Counted from the first letter of the stretch, positions 43,577-56,937 are shown. The stretch is 64,000 bases of DNA from Ephydatia muelleri (GCA_013339895.1 JABACO010000004.1:8534328-8598327), one strand, 5' to 3'. Notes: generated by a model not told the origin, from the letters alone. Translations and numbers: made by a program.

Positions 43577-46220
43577 GACATTTGTATGCTTGAGCGCATG
43601 TCAGGAGTGGCTGCATGTGATTCAGCATCTTACAGTGCATGCTGGAAGGAAAAGTGATTCAAACGCAACTCCTGGACGCATTGCCACATGGACCTAGCTA
43701 CAGCATGTGGCATCAACATCTTCCATGGCTAACCTCTCTTTCAGGTTTGGCATGTACTATTCTAACATTCACTTTCATGCACAAACTGTGAATAGCTTTC
43801 ATGCTGGGTATATGCGTAAGACATTGATAAAAACATCACGTATAGTGCCTTTTCCACTTAATTCTTCAGTAGCTATACCTTGAGAGGAATGTGCATGGGT
43901 TCTTATTAGGTGCACCAAGGCATAACTTGCCAAATATTACTGCAATGCAAATTAGGAATGTCATAAAGTTATCACACTTTCATATTATAATAACCATTCT
44001 ATTTGCAACATATGAGTTATGTTGCAGGAATTAATTTACTAAATTGTTACATGATGAACCCAAATTGTCATTTTTCATTCAGATTAATCAATTTAAAACA
44101 ATGCATGTACATGGACACAGTGTGTACAAGTTTACAGGAGAGATAATTTTTTTTCATATGTAGTTCAGATAAATGCATTTTCAATAGTATTGAATTAAGG
44201 TCAGGCAGTTGATAATCTGAAGCAATGTTTCTTATGTAGGCAAGTGACGCAATAGTATTACAGAGGCTTTTATGGATAATGGTCTCTTGTGCTCGATATA
44301 TTACATAAAGTTTGCAATTAAATTGCATACCTATGGTAACTGGCCATCAATAAAATTTATATACAAGATGTCCAGAAATGAACAGGACAAGTTTTAACAG
44401 TTATAACTCCATACTTAAAACAGTTAATAAGCTTATTGTAAGATTGTACACTCTAATGATAAGGCAAATAATAATAGTGCAAACATAATTTTAACTGCCG
44501 AAATATTAGCTAAAATCAATGACAATAATGATATCGAACTAACATGAACTAATAATGAGCGACAACTGTACTATTTTTTAGTAGACAATAAAGTCCAAAG
44601 CTATATGCCAATCAACTATTATTGCTACTTTTTGTTTTTAAAAATTCAAATCAACAAATCAAACATGATAACCCTCACACACAATGCAGTTTAATAACTC
44701 ACTATTGAAGTTAATTCATTCATGTTTTTGAGATCAGTGATTGATTTATGTTTCTCTAATTAATGAATGAGTGTAATTGCCAGTTATGAAAAATTACTTA
44801 GAATTAATAAACCATTAAACATAAAATGATACATAAACTATAATAACTCAGTATTTAAATTAATAACTTGAAAATTAATCGATCTAAGCCAGATAAATTG
44901 ACCACTAGCTATTTTAAAGTAGTTGTTACCATCAACGCTAACTTGAATATTGATTATTACCGAGGGACTTGACTTTCAAATATTTGAATTTAGGTACTCA
45001 ACATATGCTTGCACTTATACTATTTGCTTAATCAGAGCCATCTAAAAGCAAAACATCAGCTAACTGATTTCAATATAAAGCTATAACCATGCATTTAAAC
45101 CTGTCCTATTCATCATGGACAGCTGAACGATATTTTAGTGTACTTGCTGATTTGCTATACGCAGATGAGACAAAAAGCTCTCTCTCACTCAATCAATTCA
45201 ATATGCATGATCAGCGTATGATAATTACAGGCGTGCAATGACAGTGGAAGTACAGCTACATGTAAAGATAAACATTTAATACTACAATAACAATACCCTT
45301 ATTTTACAACACTACATCAATTGTGAGCATGAGGCTTGAATTAGTACACAACAAGCAAGCTCGACTTTTGTTTGAATCTAACGATAATGATTGATCACAC
45401 AAATAGAACATCATAAAACATCATAAATAGAACATCATAAAACTCCCATGCAGCCAATAGAGTTTTGTCATAACTGAGAAGTTATATTATACACTACTGG
45501 TGCATACAGCATCTGCTTGGGATATTTGCAATCGTACACCACCAGCACTGCATTGATGCAGTAACGCTGTGATTTAAAAACGATCATGCAGGCACTTTTT
45601 AATTTTGTAGCTACTGCGTCGGTACCTCCGCTTATGTAAATATTTCCCGCTAAGTTATCTTATACGAGGAAGTCGCTTCTATTGCAATGTAGTTTTTGCC
45701 TGGTAATATAGAACGTTGGTTGCCGTCACGAAAGCCATAAAAATTGCCCGCATTGATACACTGGCCTGCGCGAATGTCGTGGAAGAATAGAGAGAAACGC
45801 TCCTGTACGTGCGCATGCACTGATCTTGACAATAACAAAATTGACGCGTCGTGATTATGTGTGGCGACATCTATTGCAAGCACATTTTGCCCACTTTATA
45901 CATGTGTATATGATACCACGTTCCACAATAGCTGCAACTCAATCATTTTAATTTTGGCAACGTGCTGTCACAGTACGCAGCAGCTTAGTACCGGCTTTTA
46001 CTATGAATCAATGGCGTTTTGACTTCAGCAGCGGAATTGTAGTAACGTATTGTTTTCGAGGCATTCAGTGATTCCTCATTGATTTATTTCAAATAAAAGC
46101 TTCCACGCTGTTTAATCATGAATTACAAATGCAATGGCAAATAACATACAGCTATCACAGCCATGCTGCACTGATTTACACATCGATGCATGAAGTAAAT
46201 CTGATAGCATCCATTTGAGT
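43577..46220. other. AT-rich interval without recognised gene
   Basis: No domain, exon or strong repeat was recognised. A short direct duplication, AACATCATAAATAGAACATC, is at about 45406-45440. A minus-strand ORF at 45650-45883 has no recognised similarity. Confidence 0.5.
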
Positions 46221-46395
46221 GCTTTTATAAATTGGTTTGATGCCGCAGAACTTATTGTACCACATGGACCGTGTATCAGTCTGGAAGGAAAATATAAGTA
46301 CGGGTAAATGTATTTGTAAGCGTATTCGGCATGCCAACACTCACGTAATCAGAACGTCTGGGTACGAGAGGTGTAAAGAGGTTGTGGTGGCGATC

Positions 46396-49300
46396 ATGCC
46401 GTTATCAAATTCGATCGTTTTCTGGTCTGCAGCGAGCGTACTGTTCGCACTGCTTGCGACGCTCCTTTCTGCCTGTTTATACCTGGTGTTCATTCGTAGG
46501 AAGTACGCTCATCTTCCTTCACCTGTGATGTCAAGGTGTGTAGTATTCTATAACTAAACGAGCGGGCTGCAACAATCCCTTCGTATCTTGCATTACACAT
46601 GCGTTAGCTTTTTTCAGGGGCATTATCTGGATGCGCTTAGGATCAGTAAGGAACAGACAGGATCGGACACGGGTCCTCCGTCTAGAGCATTTCTGCAGTG
46701 GTGAGTTATAGATCCTGTTCTTGTGTCATGTGACTACTCCGTAATCTGACATACGTCAGTATCGCACAATATATACGCCCGCCATGTTGGTGCACGCTTT
46801 TACGGAAATATCCGAGTGACGAAACGTGTCGTATACAAGTTTGCAGTACTCATTTAATTATTTGCGGTGCAATGTACCTTTAACCTATCACAATGGTGTG
46901 ATAGGTTTAATTTAATCGTCTGTATGCAAGAAGTGCACGTATTCCCAGTGATACTTCCACAGAGTTTATGACACAAGCTTTTGACAGTTCATCAATCAGG
47001 TAGCTGATTCTGTTTAAATGTGTTGGAGGGCAGTGGATGAAGATATTAAGAGTATCTGATTGCTTCTAATCCATCGAATGCTGGTAATCTCCTGTACTGT
47101 TATTGCAGAAATGTTGCAAATTCTTAATTACAGCAAATGATCTAGATTACAACATCACTGCATTGTTTATTGTAGGTTACAAGATTTTAATTCTTGTCTG
47201 ATCATGCATGATGTGATGAATAAGTATCATTCATACAATCCTGTCAGTAATGTCATCTCATGCAATGGTAGACATAAGGAGTTCAGATCAAGGGGTACAC
47301 TGTATTACTTGTATCCCCAATGATAATAAAGTTAATTGTTTACCATTCAAATCAGTGCCTAGGAATCATCCTACTTATTTCACCAATTGATTAAATTTAA
47401 ATTTATGTATTTCCCTCCAAACATGTAATTGGATTCGGCAACTCAAGAGTAAGAAAATGGAATGAAATGATACTTTCCCCCTGCAGTATCTACTTTATGG
47501 AAAACATTTATTTACGTTTGTATCATTAATGCAGGAGCAGAGAAGTTGGCAATCTTTATGTTGTCTTCTTTGCGTGGCTACCTATCGTGGTTACTCTTAA
47601 CCCTCAAGATGTAAAGGTCAGAAGGAAACCATATATTCGTTTGAAATTTCTCTTATACGTCTGTTTGCATGCAGGTATTAATGACGAGTCCAGCGTGTCC
47701 AAAACCAATATACATATTCAAGCAATTCCGCAGACTATTAGGAGAACGGTATACACTGTTATCTACCTTACCCTACTTGATGAAAGCTGCATTGTTCACA
47801 CAAGCGCATGGTTATCTTATTCAGACTTCTAGGAAACAGTTTGTTCTCCATTCGTGAGTACACAGAATGGAGGCCACGACGAAAGCTGTATGACCAAGCA
47901 TTTAACAAAACGTATGCAAATAATATTCATACTCATAATAAAAATATTATTATCTCTTTTTCACCTTTTAGCTACCTGCAGTGCCTTGCACCACAGTTTA
48001 ATGCATGTGTAAACAAATTAGTTGATGAGCTGAAACTTCTTGCTGATGGGAAAACACTGGTGTCCTTTAAAAAATACATGCACCAAGTGACGATGGATGT
48101 AATTAGCCAGGTACAGAATAATATTGACAGGTGGGATTGTGACATTTATATATACTTCAGGTAGCATTTGCCACTGATTTCAAAGAGGAATGGAAAAAGA
48201 GGGCACTTGACCTAAAATATACCAAAGGAAATGGACTTCATTTCCTAATTCAGCACACCTTTAAAGGGTTTCACAAAGTTTTGTTTAACCCCATATTTCA
48301 AGTTAGTACAATGCAGAAACAGAAATGATAATTATGCATCACTGATTATACCTGTGTGGTATCATATTGCAACTCCAATTTCATAGTATTTACATCCATT
48401 TGAAGCAGAAAGCTATCGTGAGACAACACGAGTACTGAGAGCCATGGGAAGAGATTGTATATTGAAGACAATGAAGGCTGTGAGAAGCAGTGATAGGATA
48501 GCCCCTAACATCCTTACATGCATCCTTCAGATGGCAGGTTATAAACTGTGATTTAGTGAGATTTCTGTACAGACTACTTTCCGTTTACTTGATATAGAAA
48601 CAGAACACAATGCAGATACTGAAACCTTAGTTGATGACTTTGTGCTTTTCTATATTGCTGGTATGTAGTACTTTTAATGTAATTAATTTTGTAAGATAGT
48701 TACTTAGTTTCACACTATAGGTCAAGAGACCTCTGCAGTTGCTGCATTGTTTGCTTTGGTGCTTGTGCATCAGCATGCAGATGTTCTAGAGAAACTGTTG
48801 CAGGAGATTGACCACGTTCTGGGAAAGAAAGATACCATCAGTTTTGAGGATTTGGATAAGCTATGCTACACAGAACAAGTATGGTTGCAGAACTTTGGTT
48901 TACATACTGCCATGCTTCTTCAACTCAGGTGATTAAGGAATCAATGAGAATGTATCCACCATTTACTGTCAGTAGAAGGCTTGTCCAAGAAGGTGGACTA
49001 GTTCTCAGTGGTTACCAGATTCCAGCTGGAACAGAAGTCAATGTGGGTTATTATTGTTTATTAATTGTGGTGGTTGATTAAATGATATTACATAACACTC
49101 TGAACAGTTAAATTATCAAAAAGAAGTATAGTGGCTCCTTTCTTAATATCCAAATCACAGTGTAATGGAGTTATGATATTTGTATGCATTGAGTGTATGC
49201 ATGAAATAGAAATAGATTGAATGAACTGTATGATCAAACAATAGAAGGTATATATAAGCCAGTTGAAGTATCGCTGGCACACAAACACATCTGAATATAA

Positions 49301-50156
49301 TACAAGTAGGGACCCCTAACCTCCTTAAAATCTATCTTTGGCTACCGCACTTGCGGCAAAGAATATATTTTTTATGCACACTGAATCTGCAAATGTATAA
49401 ACGGTGAAGGTAGACCATGCATACCATTGAACAATTATTACAGCTGTAAAACAGCTGAGATGTTAGCTGTTAGATGCAGAGCGTTTGTTCATTGTTCTAT
49501 TATACCAGTCAGACTGGTATTGACTGGTTTGGGTGGCCAAACTGAGAGTATAGTGGTCCTGAAGTGTAAGTGTAGTTCAATTTTGTTTGGATGTCATCTC
49601 ATTGCAGCCATGATTGACAGCGATTAGTTTAGATACATTTACAAATCATGTGATAATCTCAAGAGAAGTGTAGGCTTTCACTAGCCTATAATTACTTCAG
49701 TACTTTGCATGCAAGTATGTTTCATTTCTTAACACTGTCTGTTACAGATGTCTGGAGATGCAATGTGCCATATGCAGGAGTATGTTGATAATCCTGACAT
49801 ATTTGATCCTTCACGATTTGACAGCAAGGAAACCATGTTAGTATCAGTATTATAGTCAAATGCTAAATTGAGAAAACTTTATATTACAATAGATTAAGCT
49901 CCTTTGTTTACCTCCCCTTTGGAGCTGGTCACCGGTCATGCATTGGAAAGTTGTTTGCAATGGTAACAAATGTACATTGATGCCCATGTAGTGGTGTATA
50001 TCTTTGTTAAATTTTCAGATAGAGATGAAGATTATACTGGCTCGACTGTTACAGGTCTTTGCAATTACATTACCACAAAACTACAAGTTGGAGATACAGC
50101 TGGGAATGACACAGCAACCACGTGACGACGTCGAGTGCACAATTCTGTGTAGATAG
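46396..50156 (+). CDS. Cytochrome P450, CYP46A1-like
   Basis: A microsomal haem monooxygenase; CYP46A1 of animals is cholesterol 24-hydroxylase. Fourteen exons with consistent phases encode 512 aa: 46396-46535, 46608-46700, 47535-47616, 47675-47748, 47825-47911, 47972-48110, 48161-48301, 48387-48537, 48598-48660, 48721-48878, 48929-49042, 49748-49836, 49893-49962 and 50019-50156. The N-terminal anchor is VLFALLATLLSACLYLVFI followed by RRKYAHLPSP. Landmarks: SFFQGHYLD (proline-rich hinge end), RRKLYDQAF (C helix), AGQETS (323-328, I helix), KESMR with E380 and R383 (K-helix ExxR), PSRF (435-438) and the haem loop FGAGHRSCIG with Cys460. All catalytic landmarks are present; His of the usual AGHETS is Gln. 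The sequence tracks CYP46A1 exon by exon, but clan membership and substrate need phylogeny. The start is the ATG just before the anchor; an upstream in-frame ATG at 46237 would add an unlikely basic leader. Confidence 0.9.
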
Positions 50157-50385
50157 AGAGACATGGCACAGATATTTGGAGCATGTCTAATAAGCATGCA
50201 GACATTGTATAGGGTAGCTCCATTTCATTGTGGCTCTTGCTAAGCTGATCTCGCAAAGATGTAAATCACATTGGTATCACTTCATTGTGTTTCTAGGCAT
50301 CAATACATGGTAGCATTGGCACTTAACCTTGCAAGGTAGTCTTCGGTTTGAGTAAATTAATCGCTATCTGCCATGTACAGATTAA

Positions 50386-50391
50386 AATAAA
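50386..50391 (+). terminator. Likely polyadenylation signal of the P450 gene
   Basis: AATAAA about 230 nt downstream of the P450 stop codon, within AT-rich sequence. Confidence 0.45.
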
Positions 50392-50399
50392 TGTATACA

Positions 50400-51000
50400 T
50401 GTATATGTGGTGATAACGTTATAGCTTGAAGGCTTGAAGGGGTTTTAATCTCCCACAAAGCATGCATATCATTCTTTGAACTCGTCACTAATTTACGTTA
50501 CTAATTTTCTTGTCATTTCTGTTGTACGGAGCTGAAAGGGGTTTATTTTATTCTTTTGCATGACTTTTTTTAAACATCTGCAATCATACGTCAACTCTAT
50601 AACTAGTTTGTAATTTAGTTTGTCAGACTAAGTTCTAAGAACAGTATCCCTTTTACAGAAAGTCTAGAGCAATTGAAATGCATGTGCGCTGTACATCATC
50701 CTACCTGCAATGGCTTTACGATATGATTCCATGGCGTTCACCAGTAGAGCATGGGATACTTAATGGCTGAGGAAAAAAAAGAACCAATATATACTTCGTG
50801 CAAATACACTTCACTATTTACCTGTTGATTGTGCAAGCACTATATACATGTACATTTAATAACGTATTTTGTGAGTGTTATCCACACACTCAATTTACTC
50901 ATCATGGTCGTTCAAGCAAATCATCTCCCCTGGCCAGAACCATGCCAAACATCAGTCACCTGATGCAGCCACATGAAGTTTATCATCCATTCCAAACTGA
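50400..51000. other. No recognised gene
   Basis: A Gln/His/Pro-rich frame at 50900-51000 leads into the retrotransposon remnant that follows and may be its decayed upstream part. Confidence 0.4.
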
Positions 51001-51009
51001 TACCCAACC

Positions 51010-51930
51010 TCACAGGTCGGTGTGCCCCTTCTGACACTGAGAGAGAATTGTTTGCCCTGCCAGCCAGATTAGGTGGAACAGGTTTAATAAGCCCATCCAT
51101 GTTTTCCCAGACTGAATTTCTTTCATTTCTCAGGCATTAGTGAACAATATCTTGTCTCAAAATTGATGAAACACTCCTTGAGCAACAAACAGCAATTAAT
51201 GGAGTAAATGATGCGCAACAGACACAGTACTGCTGCTATTCAGCTCAGAGCCACGCTGCTTTCCAATCTCCAGCTAGTGATGTACCTATATCAGGAAAAA
51301 CGAGCATCCAGCTGGCTTTCAGTGCATCCTATAGAGTATGGGTTTTAACCTTCATAAGATCTCCTTCCAAGATGCATTAGCTCTTAGGTATGGCTGGTTA
51401 CCTGCCAACACACCCACCAGTTATGCCTGTGGTGCTGCCTTCTCTGTTGAGCATGCACTGTCATGTCACAATGGTGACTTCCCTTCCATAGGGATTATAC
51501 AGCTTATCTCCTTTCAGAAATCTGCCACATTGTTTCAGTGGAACCTGATTCCCAGCTCTGAGTTACCTCAGCCAACTTCCCGGTTGCTCGACTTGATGTA
51601 GCAGCTGGGGGGAGTCATTTTAAGAGGACATTCTTTGACGTAAAGGTTTTCAACCCCTACACCCCCTCAAATAGATGACCTCAACTTATTTCTGCTTGCT
51701 ACAGTTCCCGCCTTGCTCCTTCACCCCATTTATTGTCTCTGCCACTGGAGCCTTAGGAAGAGAGGCCACTGTTGCAATTGTGAAACATGTCTCCACCCAG
51801 CTGTCAGCAAAGTGGGGCCACAAATATCGTTCAACCATGACCTGGATTTGTCATCTTTCCTTCTCCCTTCTGTGCTCCTCCATCATGTGCGTCAGAGGGG
51901 GCTCATCATCCATGAGCCATGTTTTTAACC
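51010..51930 (+). pseudogene. Non-LTR retrotransposon 3' end remnant
   Basis: Broken plus-strand frames follow a retrotransposon polyprotein C-terminus that is common in marine invertebrates. Blocks in order: RELFALPARLGGTGLISP (about 51040-51095), DALALRYGWLPANTP with SYACGAAFSVEHALSC HNGDFPSIG (51370-51495), a decayed FFDVKVFNP block (about 51630), and a final SFSLLCSSIMCVRGGSSS block (about 51860-51910). The C-x-C...H-x4-C pattern after the RYGWLP motif is typical of these elements' terminal zinc-binding region. Frameshifts and stops make it inactive. Confidence 0.65.
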
Positions 51931-51939
51931 ACCCTCCTC

Positions 51940-52005
51940 AGGGCCGTAGCCAGGGGTGGGGGGCAGTCAATGGGGTCAATTGACACCCCCCCCCCCCCCC
52001 CTCTT
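51940..52005 (+). repeat. GGCCGTAGCCAGG-type repeat with poly-C run
   Basis: GGCCGTAGCCAGGGGTGGGG is followed by a poly-C run (51986-52001). Poly-C or poly-G runs next to GTAGCCAGG/GCATAGCTAGG motifs recur in this window (also 52528-52606), suggesting one repeat family. Confidence 0.5.
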
Positions 52006-52139
52006 GCAATGAAGGTCACCTGTTACCACGATGTTTCAATAATGAATTGCTATTTGATAATAGAAGCTGATTCTCCAATTGCATGCATAATATATAGCTT
52101 ACAAGTGACTAAAAACATTATCTATAAGAAAGATGGTGG

Positions 52140-52215
52140 TATATAGGATTTGAAGGCAATAGTGGTGTAAAAAGCAAGGAAACAAGGTCTAATGATAAGG
52201 GAATAGTCCTATAGT
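52140..52215 (+). mobile_element. Solo arm related to the element at 6847-7962
   Basis: TATAGGATT, AGTGGTGTAAAAAGCA, GGAAACAAGG and GGGAATAG in the same order as the left arm at 6855-6915, with TAGCACAC shortly after. No inverted partner was found nearby. Confidence 0.55.
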
Positions 52216-52527
52216 TAGCACACAATAACATAATAACCTACACATGAGGTGTTTCTGAGACCATCCTTATACTCCCTTAGCATGCTACACACTGGAGAAT
52301 CTACAGAAGTGGAGATGAATACATGCATTTAGATTGTCAGCAGTTATGACCACTAAATGTATAGCCACAAAATCATTTATGAATTCTTTAACTCATTTAA
52401 CCTCCTATGCTGATGCACGATGTGGCCCACTATAATAGAAAATTGGTTACATAGTGAGGTTTTAAATACAGAAGTCATGCAATAACAGACACCTGAATCT
52501 CAAGATAAAAAGCCACCTTATCAGTGG

Positions 52528-52606
52528 CATAGCTAGGGAAGTATTGATGGTAGGGCACACAAGGGAATGGGAGAGACTGGGGGGGGGGGGGGGGGGGGGG
52601 GGGGGG
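52528..52606 (+). repeat. GCATAGCTAGGG-type repeat with poly-G run
   Basis: GGCATAGCTAGGGAAG is followed by a run of 27 or so G residues (52579-52606). Confidence 0.6.
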
Positions 52607-53191
52607 AGGCAGAACATTTCAAGAGCCATGCATATCATTCTGTTGCCATTTCAAAAAAATTGAATGTTATGGATATGCGCAACTATGTTTGTTACAACAG
52701 TGAATGTAAAATGTACATCAACATATAAATTAATCTGCCTTTATTCCCTGGGATGTAAATCTGTCAACAACATTGAAGCCCTTTTCCCACATCACATGCA
52801 CGTGTGCCATACTTGGGTACTGAAATTTGAACGTTCAGAAGTAGCGTTTTGTAATAGCTACCCAAATCGTATTTGGTAGTAAACTGCCAATACATAGCTC
52901 TAGATTATTTGATCACAAAAGCGAAAATGCAGACCAGTTCTGAAGCTATTGGCGTAATTGTCGTTCCTCCTGTTCCGAGTTATGAGGAGATTTCCGGGAC
53001 TGGGTGCGAGGACGGGCATTTGTTCTCTACCACATAAAACAAAAACGAAACTACTGTAGCTGCTCATTTTTGTCTTCTTGAACTTTTTTTTTTTTTTTTG
53101 ATTTTTTTTGATTGATTGCATACATATAAACACACATACATATGCAAGAAGGCAAGTAGTGGCACGATGTGTACGTGCACTTACAAATTGC

Positions 53192-53710
53192 CTAAACATG
53201 GGAGGGATATAACGTACAAAAGGGTGATAGGTCAACAGATCTAAGTCGGGTACGAAAAACTGTAATGTTCAATGAAGTGACAACATCATGGGGTAAGTGG
53301 TTCCATATAGGTATCACACGTTCAGTGAAAAAATGCGCTCGGAATGCATGATGGGGTAAATGTTTGGATCGCAGGATGCAAGGATGACCTAGGATGGAAT
53401 AAGACCTAACCGGTTTGGTGAAAAAACTCTCAAAAGGTAAATCAACCAGGTTATTATAGATCTTATAGCACATGACAAGGTCGTAGAAGACTCTCCTGTA
53501 CTCTAAGGACTGTAAACCCAGGTTCGCAAGGCGATCATCATAATCCATATATGGTACACCAGCACGTTTGAGTATGGCACGAGTAAAAAATCTCTGAACG
53601 CGTTCAATACATTGAATATCTTTATGGAACCAGGGATTCCAAACTTGGGTATTACTTTCCAGAAGGGGACGAACATACACCTTATACAGACGAACATACA
53701 CCTTATACAA
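53192..53710 (-). pseudogene. CR1/L2-like non-LTR retrotransposon 3' fragment
   Basis: A 172-codon open minus-strand frame matches the end of a LINE reverse transcriptase ORF: VYVRPLLESNTQVWNPWF, DIQCIERVQRFFTRAI, then LGLQSLEYRRVFYDLVMCYK, and the terminal RVIPIWNHLPHDVV with FRTRLRSVDL. The VRPLLExxxxVWNP motif followed by a VQRxFT motif is diagnostic of jockey/CR1-type elements. The frame has no stops, so this is a young 5'-truncated insertion; the polymerase motifs are missing. A duplicated start (GACGAACATACACCTTATAC, twice) lies at the 5' break. Confidence 0.8.
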
Positions 53711-53719
53711 CTTTAATTT

Positions 53720-54840
53720 GCTTCAATTCGTGTACAGATTTATCACCGGCTATACGTGCATGATGAGCTTTATAACATACTATCGAGTATAAGCGATGTT
53801 GATGAGATATTTGATTGAACGTGACGTCACCTCCGGACTGCTGGCACATGGGACCTACTTGAATTCAGTCTACCTATTTCTTAACGCTGTAAATCTGAGG
53901 AACGGTGTCGAAGCGGTGCGTGACTCCCTGGGATTAACGACTCCCCTGTCATTGATACCGTAGGGTCACGAGGCTCCCCCCCTGACGCAATTGACTCCCG
54001 ATGTGCTACTATAGAAAAATCAGTGTAAGGAAGAGTTCAGGAAAGAGTTAGGTATCGTAGAGAAATATTTGCTGCGCGGAGAGTATCCTTTGGAATGACG
54101 AAAGCAGACAAACCAAACTTGAGAAGAAAATGCCGCAATAACTTCAAGACAGACCGGTGTCAGACGTACATGTGATCAGCGATGAAGACGAAGAGAGCGA
54201 GCTACTTTCAAAAAGCATCGCTTGGTTCACCTAAGCATGGCACGGGCTATTCGAGCTGCTCATTGAGAAGAATTCAAACTATAACAATCTGACAAGTTTA
54301 TTTTTTTTTATTTAACCCATTTCTTAATATGTAGAACGATGTGGCTATTGATTTCGTATGAATACATATACATCACGCGATATCCAGATTACTAGAACTG
54401 CATGAGATAGCGACGAGAAAACTCACAATGCTATGGTTCCTACTGCTCAGCAATTAAATTCGTGACGCAAAGTTTTTGTGAATTTGTGACCGAAGCGTGC
54501 ACGTGGTCAAGCACCAGCTACATGTCGGTCTATAAACGACTCATGTATGTTTTACTATAATATTAGTATTGTTAGTTTATTTGCTCTATAGCTATCTGTT
54601 TTCTGAGGAAAAGAATCTGAGATCCATCCCATTCACGTTTTTTGATCGCTTACCTCAATTCCTGCTCACACGCACCATTCGATCGATCGCGCGATTAAAT
54701 ACTTCGAATTAGTACACATGTAGGAGGATTTAATTAGATCGATATAGACCCCACTTGGCTAGAATGATGTGCAATCTTGCAAATCCAAGGACGGTAACAT
54801 GCAGAACGCTGCATAGATTACAGTATGCATTACATCATTG
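53720..54840. other. No recognised feature
   Basis: No coding or repeat structure was recognised. Confidence 0.4.
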
Positions 54841-54853
54841 TTCATATAGGAAA

Positions 54854-54865
54854 GGGGGCGTCCGG

Positions 54866-54899
<34 letters not shown>
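54854..54899 (+). repeat. Poly-C run, about 34 bases
   Basis: GGGGGCGTCCGGA is followed by about 34 C residues, then CAATCCGCCCCTG. Polyproline and polyglycine ORFs over it are artefacts. Confidence 0.9.
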
Positions 54900-54902
<3 letters not shown>

Positions 54903-55094
54903 CCGCCCCTGTATAAATGGATGCATGCACAAAATTTATGCAAGGAAATCTCGCAAGTCGCATCTGTCCATGCATGCTCTCTGAGTCTCATATGCATTCG
55001 GGAAAGACGACAACACTGTAAAATGGTACTAAATGAATTTGACAAGGTGCCAACAGCACTTGCCATTTACCAGCTATGCGGTTAACCACATGTA

Positions 55095-55402
55095 AATACA
55101 TGTCTACAGAATTCTGGCGCGCAAATTATGGCTTCAGTCTATACATCCCAAATCTGTAAAGGTAAATACCCTTAGAGCTCTGCCGCACCATGCTGTTCCC
55201 TCTGTGGTGACTTTACCACCACATATTGGAACCTCAGATTGTCTGCTAGCTTCAGTGGGATCTACACAGATCTTGTCTTATTTCGGGAGACTGGACCACG
55301 TTTCATACAACAGGACCTGCGATATCGTTCATTTGTAGATACAAGTACATGTCTATAATACCATTTCTGGCGCGCAAATTATGGGTTCTGTCTATACATC
55401 CC
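55095..55402 (+). repeat. Direct repeat pair about 250 bp apart
   Basis: ACATGTCTA then TTCTGGCGCGCAAATTATGG and GTCTATACATCCC occur at 55099-55149 and again at 55349-55401. This is a partial tandem duplication. Confidence 0.75.
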
Positions 55403-56225
55403 GGTAGTGATAAGCGGTTGTCACGTGCACCTGAGCTGCTGTCGTGGCTTGCTGTTCTCCATCTGGAACCCAAATAGTTCATTCATTTGTAAAGGCATAG
55501 TCATTATAGCAAAAGCAACTTGCCATTCTAGAGCGCCGCACAACTCTGCGGTTCTCATTCCAGACGCCAAATCGTTCGCGTGTTGACTGCTGGTGCGAAA
55601 ACGGTTGTGAGACTGATCGGGATATTTGAGTTAGAACGATAATTTCCTTACGTGAGAAAGGGATGTGGATAGAGGATTGGTGATGCAAATTAGGTGCAAG
55701 ATTTATGGGAGTTGGAAATACAAGTATGAAGAGTTATTTCTGCACTTTGAAAATATTGAGACGGGCATGTACTGTATTCACAAAATGTCGGGCTTCTTTA
55801 TACATGCTTTATTTTTTGTATCACATTGAATCTATGCGTTTTATACTTCTTTTTCATCCTGATCATGTCCACAAAAATGAATTTAAAATTATACGTGCAT
55901 ATACACACATCAATCACGCATAAGAACTTCTCTCGAGTTTAAGTACTCGCTGTAAAATTAAATGTATAAACCTGCTAGCGTTTAAATAGTGTACTTAGCA
56001 CATGTTTTTGAAGTGCTTGTACCGCGCAACCATACATGTATATCATGCACCTGTTGTCCAGACGAACACTGATGCCAGCTAATGCCATTTTCCCAGCCTC
56101 TATTCTTACCGCTGTCGAATTACATGTACATACATCAATTCAAGCTAGGTTTACGATGCTTAATTAAACTCGCGCAAACGTATTTGTGGCAAAGCCGCTT
56201 GCCCACATTCGGGCATTGTACTGGG
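55403..56225. other. No recognised gene; upstream region of the galectin gene
   Basis: Small ORFs at 55479 (minus), 55705 and 56082 have no recognised domains. The last part is the promoter-proximal region of the galectin gene. Confidence 0.4.
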
Positions 56226-56233
56226 ATATATAA
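56226..56233 (+). promoter_or_regulatory. TATA box of the secreted galectin gene
   Basis: TATATAAA lies 46-53 nt upstream of the galectin ATG. This spacing would put transcription start near 56256-56260 and leave a short 5' UTR of about 20 nt. Confidence 0.55.
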
Positions 56234-56278
56234 AGAACCGGAGTTACGTTACCGAATCAATTCAACGTTGGATCGGAG

Positions 56279-56937
56279 ATGCTTCTTCAGACGATTCTGG
56301 TAGTTGTTGCGCTGACCTGCGAAGCATCGATGATCGGAAAAGGTAATGAATGCCTCTTGAATGCCCTCTAAAGCTAGCTGGCATACCTTTCAGTGCACGA
56401 AGGGAATTACAATGAAAGGATGAAACATTTGCAAGCCAGTGCAGAAGAGGATGCAATGGACGTTATGATGGGCGAGAATTCCATCGAAATTTATGAACAA
56501 TTGTCTCCTGGAAGAAATTACGCCCTAGAGGATTCCGAAGGTACAGTACCATTGAATTATGCATTGTTATGAAATCAATTAGTACAAGGAGCATTAATTT
56601 TCTTTTCTTCCTACACGCGCCTTAGATCGCCAAGCGGAGTACGAGGATGTATCATTTGATGAAGAATTAAACGGTAAAGCACTTTGTGTTCCACATGCAT
56701 TTAGTTGTCCAGACATCAAATTTAGTTATCTATTTTGATAGCATCCCATTGACCTCGTCTTGTCAGGCAGCGGTTTACGTGCATGTTGAACTTCGTGGTT
56801 GTCAGAGGGAAGCGCGGATGCAAGTAATTTTGTAGGCAATGTGGAGTGTATTCTGGACTGTAGTTAAAGTGTCAGTAGCAGCCCGCTCTCCCCTGTTCCA
56901 GGAAATTATTCATATAAGATAGCCACGATTAATTATC

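Noticed and set aside
46237..46395. Upstream ATG extending the P450
   Set aside because: It would add 53 residues of basic, Cys-rich leader before the membrane anchor. The ATG at 46396 fits the family.
46619..46700. P450 exon 2 starting after TTTTTTCAG
   Set aside because: This acceptor gives the wrong phase. Using GCGTTAG at 46601-46607 restores the frame and yields SFFQGHYLD, as in CYP46A1.
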